Part shown: positions 34,740-43,573 of the stretch, piece by piece
Position numbering within the stretch: position 1 is the first letter of the stretch
How the letters are laid out: every line of letters begins with the position of its first letter
From: CAZJAT01 sp964544145
Lineage (GTDB): Bacteria > Hydrothermota > 32-111
Direction: 5' to 3'
DNA length: 64,000 bases
NCBI GenBank assembly: GCA_964544145.1
Contig: CAZJAT010000005.1
Span: 1-64,000, forward strand
Notes under the pieces: model-generated
Seen by the model: only the letters and a program-made list of their open reading frames with translations
Database searches by the model: none
What the model was told of the DNA's origin: nothing
Program-made: the position numbers and the translations under genes

Positions 34740-36077
34740 ATGAAATATATTCCTTCCGGAAAAAAGGAATTTGAAGATATGCTCAAGGGATTGGGTATAA
34801 AATCATTTGATGAATTAATAACACATATCCCGGAACAGATGCGTGATAGGGATCTTCAAATTGAAGAGGGCATATCTGAATTCGAATTAATGAAAAAAGC
34901 AAAATTGATTGCTGGAAAAAACAAAAATACCGCAAATAACATCTCATTTATGGGCTGTGGTATTTATGATCATTATATTCCCCCCGCAGTGAGACACATT
35001 GCATTGAGACCCGAGTTTTACACTGCTTATACACCATATCAGGCTGAGGTGTCCCAGGGTACATTGCAGGTAATATATGAATTTCAATCAATGATTTGTG
35101 AGCTGTATGACATGGATATATCCAATGCTTCAATGTATGATGGTGCATCATCCACTGCTGAGGCATGCCATATGGCAATTGGTATTCAAAAGAAAAAGAG
35201 TATATTATTGTCTGACATGCTTCATCCGTCAATAAAAGCAGTTATAGGCACATATCTAAAGGGAATGGATATTCAATATGACACAGTTAGTTCAATAAAT
35301 GGTTTAACAGATATATTGGATCTAAAGAATAAACTAACCGATAATACTGCGGCATTTGTAATACAGACACCCAATTTCCTTGGTTGCCTGGAAGACATGG
35401 CAGGAATTGCAGAAATAGTAAAAAACAGCAGTGCAATGCTGATTGTAAATCAAAATCCCATGTCATTGGGTTTACTGAAACCCCCTGGTTTCTATGATGC
35501 AGATATTGCAGTAGGGGAAGCTCAGACATTGGGCATACAACAGGCATTCGGCGGTCCTCTGATAGGTGTATTTACTGCAAAAAAACAATATGCACGTTCT
35601 ATGCCAGGCAGAATTATAGGTAAAACGGTTGATATTAAGAATCGAGAAGGATATGTAATGACCCTGCAAACAAGGGAACAGCATATAAGAAGAGAAAAAG
35701 CAACAAGTAATATATGTACAAATGAAGGATTATGTCTTCTTATGTCAACAGTCTATATGGAGCTTTTAGGAAGAGAAGGTTTTTATACTGTATCAAGGGA
35801 TTCTGCTGCAGCAGCACATTATCTGCAAACCAGTATGAATGGTATAAGCGGTATTGAAATGATTTATAATAATGAGTTTTATAATGAATTTCCGGTAAAG
35901 ATAAAAAACCTCAATACTGTTTATGAAGATATGAAAAAACTTGGATATTTGATGGGAGTTAAAATGCATCAATTTGGAGATAAATACAAGGATGTAATTC
36001 TGCTCGCTGCTACTGAAAAGAGGTCCAGGCAAGAAATTGATAAATTTATCATGGATTTGAAAGGGGTGTGTAAATGA
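34740..36077 (+). CDS. gcvPA: Glycine dehydrogenase (decarboxylating) subunit 1
   Basis: 445-residue N-terminal-type subunit of the two-subunit P protein, which decarboxylates glycine with pyridoxal phosphate. Conserved blocks: YTPYQAEVSQGTLQ, FQSMICELYDMDISNASMYDGA, the EAQTLGIQQAFGGPLIG run and REQHIRREKATSNICTN. The PLP lysine belongs to the other subunit, GcvPB, so this protein alone is not active. In most bacteria gcvPB follows immediately; here an unrelated 80-residue gene and B12 genes follow instead. Overlaps the next start by 4 bases. Confidence 0.96.
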   Translation: MKYIPSGKKEFEDMLKGLGIKSFDELITHIPEQMRDRDLQIEEGISEFELMKKAKLIAGKNKNTANNISFMGCGIYDHYIPPAVRHIALRPEFYTAYTPYQAEVSQGTLQVIYEFQSMICELYDMDISNASMYDGASSTAEACHMAIGIQKKKSILLSDMLHPSIKAVIGTYLKGMDIQYDTVSSINGLTDILDLKNKLTDNTAAFVIQTPNFLGCLEDMAGIAEIVKNSSAMLIVNQNPMSLGLLKPPGFYDADIAVGEAQTLGIQQAFGGPLIGVFTAKKQYARSMPGRIIGKTVDIKNREGYVMTLQTREQHIRREKATSNICTNEGLCLLMSTVYMELLGREGFYTVSRDSAAAAHYLQTSMNGISGIEMIYNNEFYNEFPVKIKNLNTVYEDMKKLGYLMGVKMHQFGDKYKDVILLAATEKRSRQEIDKFIMDLKGVCK

Positions 36078-36316
36078 TTTTTGTGACTAAGATGGATATT
36101 ATTTCAGGTAAGACAGATGAAGCAATTGAATTGGTGAAAACTGTAAAAGCACCTGATAATATAAAAATAAATAATTTTTATCAAATGTTCGGTAAACCGG
36201 ATTTCTACCTTATATTTGAAGCTCCTGATGAAGACAAAGCACTTGATTTTGTGATGCACTACACTTCAGCATTGGACACATCTACATCACTAGGTATATC
36301 AATAGATGAACTGTAG
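36074..36316 (+). CDS. Small GYD/ferredoxin-like-fold protein, unknown
   Basis: 80 residues overlapping gcvPA by ATGA. The pattern (FVTKMDIISGKTDEAIELVKTV, a YQMFGKPDFYLIFEAPDEDKALDFVMH run, then a TSLGISIDEL end) fits a beta-alpha-beta dimeric alpha/beta-barrel unit like GYD or DUF3303 proteins: strand, helix, two strands, helix, strand. No catalytic residues stand out. It takes the place where gcvPB is usually found. It may regulate or assist the neighbouring enzymes; function unknown. Confidence 0.6.
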   Translation: MIFVTKMDIISGKTDEAIELVKTVKAPDNIKINNFYQMFGKPDFYLIFEAPDEDKALDFVMHYTSALDTSTSLGISIDEL

Positions 36317-36321
36317 GTTTT

Positions 36322-36837
36322 ATGAATAAAGGTAAAACTCATATATATACCGGTAATGGAAAAGGTAAAACAACGGCAGCTTTGGGATTAGCAATGAGAG
36401 CAGTGGGACATGGCATGAGTGTTATTATGATTCAATTTATGAAGAAAAATGAAATGTATGGTGAATATGCAGTGATGAGTAAAATTGCTCAAATAGAACA
36501 ATTCGGCACAAATGAATTTGTCAATCTTGACAATCCAACAGATATTGATATTAGTGAAGCAGAGTCCGGATTAAAATTTGCTGAAACGATAATTATGGCA
36601 GGAACATATGATGTAATTATTCTCGATGAAATACTTGTTGCTGTTTCATTTGGTTTGATACCTGAAGATAGCGTTATTGAATTAATGAAATTGTGCAGGG
36701 GAAATGCTGAATTGATATTAACAGGCAGGGGTGCAAGTGATGTTATAATTGATGAAGCTGATTTAGTAACTGAAATGTGTGAAATAAAACATTATTACAG
36801 TAAGGGTATAATCGCACGGGAAGGTGTTGAATATTGA
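36322..36837 (+). CDS. cobO: Cob(I)alamin adenosyltransferase, CobO/BtuR type
   Basis: 171-residue enzyme that adenosylates cob(I)alamin to coenzyme B12, the cofactor of the mutase encoded in this window. P-loop GNGKGKTT at residues 11-18, the GHGMSVIMIQFMKK strand, DVIILDEI (Walker B-like) and the LTGRGASDVIIDEADLVTEM block are diagnostic of CobO/BtuR rather than PduO or EutT. It stands between the gcv genes and meaB and overlaps meaB by 4 bases, so cofactor supply and chaperone are co-expressed. Confidence 0.96.
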   Translation: MNKGKTHIYTGNGKGKTTAALGLAMRAVGHGMSVIMIQFMKKNEMYGEYAVMSKIAQIEQFGTNEFVNLDNPTDIDISEAESGLKFAETIIMAGTYDVIILDEILVAVSFGLIPEDSVIELMKLCRGNAELILTGRGASDVIIDEADLVTEMCEIKHYYSKGIIAREGVEY

Positions 36838-37772
36838 CTGAAAAATTATTAAAAGAATTTATTAGCGGTGATAAAAAAGCTTTAGCAAGGATTATCACAT
36901 TGATTGAAAACGAGACATCACAGGGAATAGAATTACTCAGCAATATTTACACTATAGATAAAATGGGATATCGAATAGGAATAACCGGTGCTCCGGGTGT
37001 AGGGAAGTCAACTACAGTCAATGCTCTGATAGAACAATTTACAGATAAAGAAAGTATTGGTATAATCGCAGTTGACCCTTCAAGTCCTTTTACAGGAGGG
37101 GCAATACTTGGTGATCGACTAAGAATGACAAATAGTTTAAAATATGAAAATGTTTACATACGTTCTGCCGCATCAAGGGGATCAATGGGAGGACTTGCTA
37201 CTTCAACTGAAAGTATAGCAACTGCTATGGAAAAATTCGGCAAATCTACAATATTGATTGAAACAGTCGGTGTAGGGCAGAGTGAATTGGATGTAATGGA
37301 GATTGCGGATACTGTGATAGTCATTTTAGTGCCGGAATCAGGAGATTCAATTCAAGCAATGAAAGCAGGGATAATGGAAATAGGAGATATTTTTGTGATA
37401 AATAAATCTGACAGAGAAGGTGCAGACCGAGCAGTTCAGTATGTAAAATCAGTATTATCAATGAATGGAAAGAAAAAATGGAATCCGCCTGTAATTAAGA
37501 TGAGTGCAAAACAGAACTTGAATGCGGATAAATTAATGGAATCTATTCTAAAACATAAAAAGTATCTTGAAGAGAATAAGTTGTTTGAAGCTAACAGGGA
37601 AAAAAGAAGAAAAAAGGAAATTGAAGAAATTATGAGGGATATGTTCAGCAGAGTAATAAGAAAAAAACTAAATAATTATAATTATTCTGAATTTTCCCCC
37701 CATAAGATGGCAGAGCAGATTATGAAAAATATTGAAAAAAAAGATATGGAGGAATTATGGAAAAAAGGATAA
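36834..37772 (+). CDS. meaB: Methylmalonyl-CoA mutase G-protein chaperone MeaB
   Basis: 312-residue MeaB/ArgK GTPase that gates cofactor loading and protects the mutase. Walker A TGAPGVGKST at residues 51-60, the VDPSSPFTGGAILGDRLRM segment (mutase-binding region), ETVGVGQSE, and NKSD for guanine binding are all seen. TTG start at 36834 overlapping the cobO stop codon. It overlaps the B12-subunit gene by 16 bases, the classic pairing of MeaB with a methylmalonyl-CoA mutase subunit. Confidence 0.96.
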   Translation: MTEKLLKEFISGDKKALARIITLIENETSQGIELLSNIYTIDKMGYRIGITGAPGVGKSTTVNALIEQFTDKESIGIIAVDPSSPFTGGAILGDRLRMTNSLKYENVYIRSAASRGSMGGLATSTESIATAMEKFGKSTILIETVGVGQSELDVMEIADTVIVILVPESGDSIQAMKAGIMEIGDIFVINKSDREGADRAVQYVKSVLSMNGKKKWNPPVIKMSAKQNLNADKLMESILKHKKYLEENKLFEANREKRRKKEIEEIMRDMFSRVIRKKLNNYNYSEFSPHKMAEQIMKNIEKKDMEELWKKG

Positions 37773-38158
37773 GGGTACTTATCGCTAAACCGGGACTTGA
37801 CGGGCATGACAGAGGAGCTAAGGTTATTGCGAGAGCATTATCAGATGCAGGAATGGAAGTTATTTATACAGGATTGCACCAGACACCGGAAAACATTATA
37901 AAGACAGCTATTGAAGAAGATGTTGATGTGGTTGGACTGTCAATTCTCTCAGGAGCGCATATGACTATTATCCCTAAAGTCATTGAATTATTGAGGGTAG
38001 AAGGAAGAGATGATGTATTATTGACAGGCGGAGGAATTATTCCTGAAGATGATATGAAAAAATTGGAACAAATGGGTTCAGGCAAATTGTTCGGCCCGGG
38101 TTCAAAAACGTCTGATATCATTGAATATATAAATGAATGGTATAATAAAAATAAATAA
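37757..38158 (+). CDS. mcmA2: Methylmalonyl-CoA mutase, cobalamin-binding subunit
   Basis: 133-residue B12-binding subunit, partner of the large subunit at 275-1840. The base-off/His-on motif DxHxxG is present as D15-G-H17-D-R-G20, and LDGHDRGAKVIARALSDAGMEVIYTG is almost textbook. The second conserved stretch, VDVVGLSILSGAHM, and the GGGIIP glycine-rich loop complete the Rossmann-like fold. It starts inside meaB and ends one base into the 5' end of the next frame. The two subunits are separated by ~36 kb and lie in different operons, which is uncommon. Confidence 0.96.
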   Translation: MEKRIRVLIAKPGLDGHDRGAKVIARALSDAGMEVIYTGLHQTPENIIKTAIEEDVDVVGLSILSGAHMTIIPKVIELLRVEGRDDVLLTGGGIIPEDDMKKLEQMGSGKLFGPGSKTSDIIEYINEWYNKNK

Positions 38159-38169
38159 TGGAGGTCATT

Positions 38170-39336
38170 ATGCATTTACTTTTGTCAGAGGAACTCCTTG
38201 ATGTAAAAACACTGGCCAGACAGCTTGCTGAGGAAAAAATAAAACCTGTTAGGGAAGAATGTGATGAAAAGGCTGAATTCCCCCACCAGGTTATGAAATA
38301 TATGGCGCAAGCAGATATGTTTAGAGTATTTGTACCTGAAGAATATGATGGTATGGGTCTCGGTATGGCAGCTATGTCTATTGCTACTGAAGAGTTCTCA
38401 CGTGTAGATGCCGGGATTGCATTGGGGTATGCAGGAAGCGGATTGGGATGTACACCTATTTTACTTTACGGGAATGATGAGCAAAAAAAGAAATACCTTC
38501 CTTTAATAGCATCAGGTGAGAAATTGGCAGCATTTGGTCTGACTGAAGCGGATGCGGGTTCAGATGCAAGTAATATTAAGACAATTGCAAAAAAAGATGG
38601 CAATGATTATATCTTAAATGGAACAAAACAGTTTATTACAAATGGTGAAGTTGCTGATGTATATATTGTTATTGCAAATGCGATCCCGGATAAGGGTGTA
38701 AGAGGACTTACGGCATTTATTGTGGATAAGGGAACAGAAGGATTTTCATTCGGAAAACATGAAAATAAGATGGGTATAAGGGCTTCAGCAACAAGCGAAT
38801 TAGTATTTGATAATTGCAGAGTCAGCAAGGATAATATTCTTATTGGCGAAGGAAATGGATTTAAAGTGGCAATGAGAACTCTGGATTACTCACGTATAGG
38901 AGTAGGAGCTCAAGCACTGGGTATTGCTCAGGGTGCTTATGAAGCAGCAGTTGAATATGCTCAGGAGAGGGAACAGTTTGGCAAAAAAATAATCAGTTTT
39001 CAACTTGTGCAGGCGATGCTAGCAGATATGGCAATCAAGATTGAAGCCGCAAGAGCATTAACATATACAGGTTTGATTTATATGGACAGAGGAGGCAGGG
39101 ATATTGCAAGAGTTAGTGCTCAAATAAAAACATTCTGTTCTGATGTAGCAATGGAAGTTACTACTAATGCAGTTCAAGTTCTTGGTGGTTATGGATATAT
39201 GAAAGAATATCCTGTGGAAAAGATGATGAGGGATGCTAAAATCACTCAAATCTATGAAGGAACCAACCAAATTCAGCGTCTTGTTATTGCGAAAGAGATT
39301 ATAAAACGTGGAGCCGAAATAACGGATATGTATTGA
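38170..39336 (+). CDS. Short-chain acyl-CoA dehydrogenase
   Basis: 388-residue FAD enzyme that introduces the alpha-beta double bond into acyl-CoA. Signatures: FGLTEADAGSDASN, KQFITNGEVAD (flavin and substrate contacts), the REQFGKKIISFQLVQ helix, VQVLGGYGYMKEYPVEKMMRDAKI, and catalytic base Glu363 in YEGTNQIQR, the position found in butyryl-CoA-type enzymes. Start at 38170 behind GGAGG; the in-frame ATG at 38158 overlaps the upstream stop codon and is less well placed. No etfAB electron-transfer genes are adjacent, so the electron acceptor is encoded elsewhere. Confidence 0.94.
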   Translation: MHLLLSEELLDVKTLARQLAEEKIKPVREECDEKAEFPHQVMKYMAQADMFRVFVPEEYDGMGLGMAAMSIATEEFSRVDAGIALGYAGSGLGCTPILLYGNDEQKKKYLPLIASGEKLAAFGLTEADAGSDASNIKTIAKKDGNDYILNGTKQFITNGEVADVYIVIANAIPDKGVRGLTAFIVDKGTEGFSFGKHENKMGIRASATSELVFDNCRVSKDNILIGEGNGFKVAMRTLDYSRIGVGAQALGIAQGAYEAAVEYAQEREQFGKKIISFQLVQAMLADMAIKIEAARALTYTGLIYMDRGGRDIARVSAQIKTFCSDVAMEVTTNAVQVLGGYGYMKEYPVEKMMRDAKITQIYEGTNQIQRLVIAKEIIKRGAEITDMY

Positions 39337-39339
39337 TAT

Positions 39340-39789
39340 ATGGATAAATTAGTGCAGCAAGTGAGAAATATTGTTCAGCATTCAAGAAGCAGGAACAATG
39401 CATTACAGAAAATATGTGATGTTCTTAGAGAAGAAGTGTCTGAATTTGACTGGGTAGGATTTTACACTATTTCAGAAAATGAAAAAAATATGCTGGAATT
39501 GGGACCTTATTCAGGGGATCCTACAGAGCATATTAAAATTCGTTTCGGTGATGGGGTATGCGGGCAGACTGCATTGACGAATAAAACATTTATAATTCAG
39601 AATGTTAAAGAAGAAGCAAATTATCTATCATGTTCTCCTCATGTGAAAGCTGAGATTGTTGTTCCGATTTTTAAGGATAATTGTTTTATTGCAGAATTGG
39701 ATATTGACTCACACACACAAAATTCAATATCAGCAGACTATAAATTACTATGTGAAGATATAGCACACATAGTAGAAGAATTATTTTAA
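39340..39789 (+). CDS. GAF protein resembling free methionine-(R)-sulfoxide reductase
   Basis: 149-residue single GAF domain. It resembles fRMsr, which reduces free methionine-(R)-sulfoxide: EFDWVGFY near the N-terminus, FGDGVCGQTA with one redox-type Cys, and SCSPHVKAEIVVPI with the second. The third Cys that E. coli fRMsr has ten residues before the GVCG cysteine is missing here; two are enough in some homologues. A generic ligand-sensing GAF role remains possible. No ribosome-binding site precedes the ATG at 39340, 3 bases after the acyl-CoA dehydrogenase stop codon. The neighbour is superoxide reductase, fitting an oxidative-stress theme. Confidence 0.75.
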   Translation: MDKLVQQVRNIVQHSRSRNNALQKICDVLREEVSEFDWVGFYTISENEKNMLELGPYSGDPTEHIKIRFGDGVCGQTALTNKTFIIQNVKEEANYLSCSPHVKAEIVVPIFKDNCFIAELDIDSHTQNSISADYKLLCEDIAHIVEELF

Positions 39790-39808
39790 GTATAGTTAGG
39801 AGGTCTTA

Positions 39809-40180
39809 ATGAAAGAACTTATTAAAAGTGATGACTTCAAAACAGAAAAACATATTCCAGTCATAGATATCCTGGAAAAAGGTGACAGGATTACAGTATC
39901 TGTTACAGTGGGAAAGGAGATACCTCATCCGAATACAACGGCCCATCACATAATGTGGATGGAATTATATTTTTTACCAAAGGATGATAAATTCCCTTAT
40001 CTGTTGGGCAGGTATGAATTATCCTCACATGGCGCATCTGCTGAAGGTGCAGACACCAGTACTGTTTACAGCGAACCTCATGTTCAAGCTGTTTTCAAAA
40101 CAGGAAAAAAAGGTATATTGCATGCACTTTCTTATTGCAACATACACGGATTGTGGGAAAGTAAGGCTGAACTGAATTAA
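39809..40180 (+). CDS. Superoxide reductase (neelaredoxin type)
   Basis: 123-residue SOR that reduces superoxide to peroxide without making oxygen, an anaerobe's defence. The single iron centre ligands are visible: TEKHIPVI (Glu and first His), HPNTTAHHIMWMELYF (two His), and SYCNIHGLW (Cys and His). The N-terminal rubredoxin-like desulforedoxin domain is missing, so this is the one-iron class. AGGAGG precedes the ATG. A terminator follows, so it ends the gcv/B12 transcript. Confidence 0.95.
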   Translation: MKELIKSDDFKTEKHIPVIDILEKGDRITVSVTVGKEIPHPNTTAHHIMWMELYFLPKDDKFPYLLGRYELSSHGASAEGADTSTVYSEPHVQAVFKTGKKGILHALSYCNIHGLWESKAELN

Positions 40181-40199
40181 TAAATCAATATAAATATTG

Positions 40200-40227
40200 C
40201 ATTGAACTTTATTGTTTCAATGTTTTT
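40200..40227 (+). terminator. Intrinsic terminator after superoxide reductase
   Basis: Seven-base-pair stem CATTGAA/TTCAATG with a 9-base loop, then five T residues (40223-40227). It overlaps the region just upstream of the PepF ribosome-binding site. Confidence 0.75.
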
Positions 40228-40244
40228 CCTTCTGGGGGCTATTT

Positions 40245-41990
40245 ATGGATATGCGCTGGGATTTATCTGTACTCTATAATTCATTCAATGACAAGAAATT
40301 TATAAATGACACGGATCATTTTCAATATCTGATAAATGAACTGAATGATTGGATTGATAAGATAGACAAGGACAGTAATAAACAAGAAGTGATTGAAACA
40401 TATATAAAATACACTCTGCAATTAGAAGATCTGATAGAAACACTATATAGATTTACCAACCTGTCAATTGCAGTTGACAGCAGTAATGATGATGCAAAAA
40501 AACACATGGATATTCTCAGAGGTAAAATGAATGGTTTAGTCCTGCCTGAAGTGAAGTTTAGAAAATGGTTGAAAGATATTGATATTAAATTATTATTTGA
40601 GTCACAATTAATTAGAGATCACCAGTTTTATCTTGAAGAGATGAAAAAAAACGCAGGATATTTACTTAGCGATAAAGAGGAACAATTGATATCAGATATG
40701 AGAATGACTGGTTCTAATTCATGGTCAATGCTGCAGAATATGCTTGTCAGTGAACTATCCGGAATTGTTGATGGTGAAGAAGTAACAGTCTCTGATTTGA
40801 AAAACAAATATTATGAAAATGACAGCAATGTTAGAAAAACTGCATATGATGAAGAGATGAGTATATATCCGAAGATTGCAAAGATCTCAGCAGCGGCACT
40901 TAATTCCATAAAGGGTGAAGTGATCACTATTTCAAAGAAAAGGGGATATCCTTCACCAATGCATATGACATTGCAGAATAGCAGGATGAATGAAAAAACA
41001 CTCAATGCTATGATTGAGGCGATTGAAGACAAACTGCCGGTATTTGAAAAATATTTTATAAAGAAAGCTAAAATGCTTGGACATGATAATGGACTTCCAT
41101 TTTATGATATATTTGCGCCGATAAGTGATACTGAAATGAAATTCAGTTATGATGAAGCGAGGGAATTTATTGTATCAAATTTCAGAACATTCTCAGATGA
41201 ATTGGCAGATTTTGCAGACAGAGCATTTGAAGAAAAATGGATTGATGCAGAACCAAGAAAGGGAAAGAGAGGGGGTGCTTTCTGCGCGGGAATACATTCA
41301 AAGAGGCAGTGCAGAGTATTGACTAATTTTGCGGGTACGTTTTCTAGTGTCACCACATTGGCTCACGAACTTGGGCATGGATTTCACGGTTATTGTCTTT
41401 ATGATGAGAGTTCCATTAATTGCAGTTATCCTATGCCTATTGCAGAAACAGCGTCAATTTTTTGTGAAAGTATTGTAGTTAATGCTGCAATTGAGAAAGC
41501 AAGTGACACTCAAAAACTTAATATACTTGAAACACAAATTTCAGATGCTGGTCAGGTTATTGTTGATATTTACGGAAGATTTATCTTTGAGAGTGAATTC
41601 TTTAAAATGAGAGAAAATGCTCCATTAAGTTTGGATGAAATAAAATCATTATTTTCACATTCACAGATCAAGGCATATGGATCCGGATTAGACAAAAAAT
41701 ATCTGCATCCCTATAGGTGGATTGATAAACCTCATTATTATTATGCAGGTTTGAATTTTTATAATTTTCCATATGCATTCGGTTTACTCTTTGCTAAGGG
41801 TCTGTATGCAATATACAAGAAGAAAGGTAATGCATTTGTTCCTGAGTATTTTGATATTCTTAAGAATTCAGGGAAGCATTATATTGAAGATATTACTGCA
41901 ATGGCAGGAATAGATATATCAAAACCAGACTTCTGGATTCAATCCCTATCCCTTATACAACAGGAAATTGAAACTTTTATAAAGCTCTGA
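40245..41990 (+). CDS. pepF: M3-family oligoendopeptidase (PepF type)
   Basis: 581-residue cytoplasmic zinc metallopeptidase that cleaves short peptides. The HEXXH site is H374-E-L-G-H378 in LAHELGHGFHGY, and the downstream acidic ligand lies in PIAETASIFCE. The wording KRQCRVLTNFAGTFSSVTTLAHELGH is typical of PepF/M3B. Length (~580-600) fits. GGGGG at 40234-40238 precedes the ATG at 40245; the frame also opens upstream at 40212, within the terminator. Its stop codon abuts the inverted-repeat element at 41991. Confidence 0.94.
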   Translation: MDMRWDLSVLYNSFNDKKFINDTDHFQYLINELNDWIDKIDKDSNKQEVIETYIKYTLQLEDLIETLYRFTNLSIAVDSSNDDAKKHMDILRGKMNGLVLPEVKFRKWLKDIDIKLLFESQLIRDHQFYLEEMKKNAGYLLSDKEEQLISDMRMTGSNSWSMLQNMLVSELSGIVDGEEVTVSDLKNKYYENDSNVRKTAYDEEMSIYPKIAKISAAALNSIKGEVITISKKRGYPSPMHMTLQNSRMNEKTLNAMIEAIEDKLPVFEKYFIKKAKMLGHDNGLPFYDIFAPISDTEMKFSYDEAREFIVSNFRTFSDELADFADRAFEEKWIDAEPRKGKRGGAFCAGIHSKRQCRVLTNFAGTFSSVTTLAHELGHGFHGYCLYDESSINCSYPMPIAETASIFCESIVVNAAIEKASDTQKLNILETQISDAGQVIVDIYGRFIFESEFFKMRENAPLSLDEIKSLFSHSQIKAYGSGLDKKYLHPYRWIDKPHYYYAGLNFYNFPYAFGLLFAKGLYAIYKKKGNAFVPEYFDILKNSGKHYIEDITAMAGIDISKPDFWIQSLSLIQQEIETFIKL

Positions 41991-42160
41991 ATCTAAGGCC
42001 GGGCCTTGACATTTTGACATTTAAATTGTATTTAAATTTTTTGTAGGTTATGTTATAGAATGGCTTATGAGTTTTGGGAGTTGCCAATTTGTTAAATATG
42101 GGGCATTGTTCCACAAAAAACATTAAAAAAGTGTCAAAATGCCAAGGCCCGGCCTTAGAT
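41991..42160. mobile_element. MITE-like element with 29-bp terminal inverted repeats
   Basis: Arms 41991-42019 and 42132-42160 are inverted copies with one mismatch in 29 positions. The outer part (CTAAGGCCGGGCCTTG) is GC-rich, unlike the AT-rich genome. Imperfect complementarity continues inward (TTTTTTGTAGG near 42036-42047 against CCACAAAAAA near 42111-42120). Each end holds AAGGCC-G-GGCCTT, itself nearly palindromic. TA dinucleotides flank AGGCC at both ends, as an IS630/mariner-type target would. The 112-bp interior has no gene. The right arm contains the DUF711 stop codon, and the left arm begins just after the PepF stop codon. A large bidirectional terminator is the alternative reading. 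Confidence 0.65.
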
Positions 42161-43219
42161 CTTAGTGTTTACTATATATGGGGAATTGATTGTGGTGAGG
42201 GAGTTGAAGGTGAGTCCCGGCATGGGCAGCATACGTGCAGATAAAGGTTTCTGATATCTGTCTGATACAGATTTTAAATCATTTATAAGAAGTGCGATTT
42301 GTTCAGAGCTTATATCACCGGGCAGGGGAATCATATCCAAACCGCAACCACAGACAGTTGAATACAGTATTATACTATAAGCATCAATTGTGCGCATAGA
42401 CCAATAATGGGCAAGTCCCCTGTCTTCCATAATTGGAAACATAATTCCATTATATCCCGTCTTTTTGAAAGGAGAATCTTTGATTATATCTGTAATCTGT
42501 TTAACCAAAGCAAGTGTACCGCTGCTGCCAAATTGTGATATCATGAAATCAAATGCATACGCAATTGAGCCATCATTATCTACAGACGGATTCAGTGAAT
42601 AATCAGTGCCAATGTATTTATATCCTGAAATTTCCTCAATCTTATAGCCAATATTTTCAATCACACTGAATTGTCTGTACAGATGATCCCTCAATATGTT
42701 AATATCACGGTTTTCATTAAATGAGTTATACAATGTGTCTCCCCATTCCAACCCAATTGAAAAACCATAAATATCTGAACCGAATGAGGAGGGAAAAAAC
42801 GGTATATATGGTATGAGATTTAGTCCGGCTGCAAATCTGAAATTATTCATTACATCCTCTTCGGCTAAATTCATCATTATTCTGGATGCATTATAAACAC
42901 TGTCAACCGATTTACAATTATAGGATAATGAAAGATTTTTATTTTCATTAATAATAGTTGTAATAGCTGAATTGTCTACATTCTCTTCATAAATTCCGAG
43001 ACTTATAAACGGGAAATCATATTTGTCACCTAAATGATTTATTATTGAAGCATTCGTTAAATGATTTTTATTAGTGGTTAATGAAATACGTACAGTTTGA
43101 ATTTCCAAAGGATGACAAATGTTTTTTAGTAATGATTTTAATTCATTAAGATGTTTGAATTCATTTTCAAGAATGGTTTTTCCGTTTCCTGTAAAAAAAG
43201 TAATAGTCCTTATCTTCAT
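42155..43219 (-). CDS. DUF711 (UPF0210) family protein
   Basis: 354 residues. The DUF711/PFL-like family is recognised from the C-terminal half: GYNGIMFPIMEDRGLA, the YSTVCGCGLDMIPLPGD block (family wording S.VCG.GLD.VPLPGD), and KPLSARMLPMPG. The N-terminal half is the usual alpha/beta region. Function of the family is not established. Its last codons and TAA stop lie inside the right arm of the inverted-repeat element, so the end of the protein may have been supplied by the insertion. A small gene ends 20 bases upstream. Confidence 0.85.
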   Translation of the reverse strand: MKIRTITFFTGNGKTILENEFKHLNELKSLLKNICHPLEIQTVRISLTTNKNHLTNASIINHLGDKYDFPFISLGIYEENVDNSAITTIINENKNLSLSYNCKSVDSVYNASRIMMNLAEEDVMNNFRFAAGLNLIPYIPFFPSSFGSDIYGFSIGLEWGDTLYNSFNENRDINILRDHLYRQFSVIENIGYKIEEISGYKYIGTDYSLNPSVDNDGSIAYAFDFMISQFGSSGTLALVKQITDIIKDSPFKKTGYNGIMFPIMEDRGLAHYWSMRTIDAYSIILYSTVCGCGLDMIPLPGDISSEQIALLINDLKSVSDRYQKPLSARMLPMPGLTFNSLTTINSPYIVNTKI

Positions 43220-43238
43220 ACTGAAATTCTATCATAAT

Positions 43239-43535
43239 TTAACAGGAGGTCAATTGTCCCCAATATATAATTTTTTTAATACATTTACATAAATTATCAT
43301 TATCCATTCCTCTGTAGAGCATCAGTCTGCAATTGCGCTGTTTCATTTGGGTTAATATATCATTTGTCAATGTAGCAGTAAAAGGTAAAATAGATGATTT
43401 AATATCTCTGACAAGTATTTCATCAATTATTTCAAGAGCTTTGCAGCAATCAGAATCAATTACAATCAAAATTGCATCGCATTCCATACCCGTGCATATG
43501 GAATTCTCAGTATCAATGCCGTGAGAATGACACAT
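43239..43535 (-). CDS. Small Cys-rich protein, possibly a truncated receiver domain
   Basis: 98 residues with seven cysteines. The order DAILIVIDSD, a helix, SSILPFTAT, a helix and LMLYRG..N..L resembles the last three strands and helices of a CheY-like receiver (phosphorylation strand, Thr strand, Lys strand) with the key Lys not preserved and the first strands missing. The resemblance is weak. No ribosome-binding site is seen at the ATG (43533-43535). It is divergent from the hybrid kinase and precedes DUF711 by 19 bases. Confidence 0.45.
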   Translation of the reverse strand: MCHSHGIDTENSICTGMECDAILIVIDSDCCKALEIIDEILVRDIKSSILPFTATLTNDILTQMKQRNCRLMLYRGMDNDNLCKCIKKIIYWGQLTSC

Positions 43536-43573
43536 TTAATTTTTAGAGCATTTTTAAATTACAAACATATTAC

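Noticed and set aside
41991..42160. CRISPR or ordinary rho-independent terminator
   Set aside because: There is a single inverted pair, no repeated spacer units, a 112-base interior and no T-run directly after the stem, so a CRISPR array is excluded and a simple terminator is unlikely.
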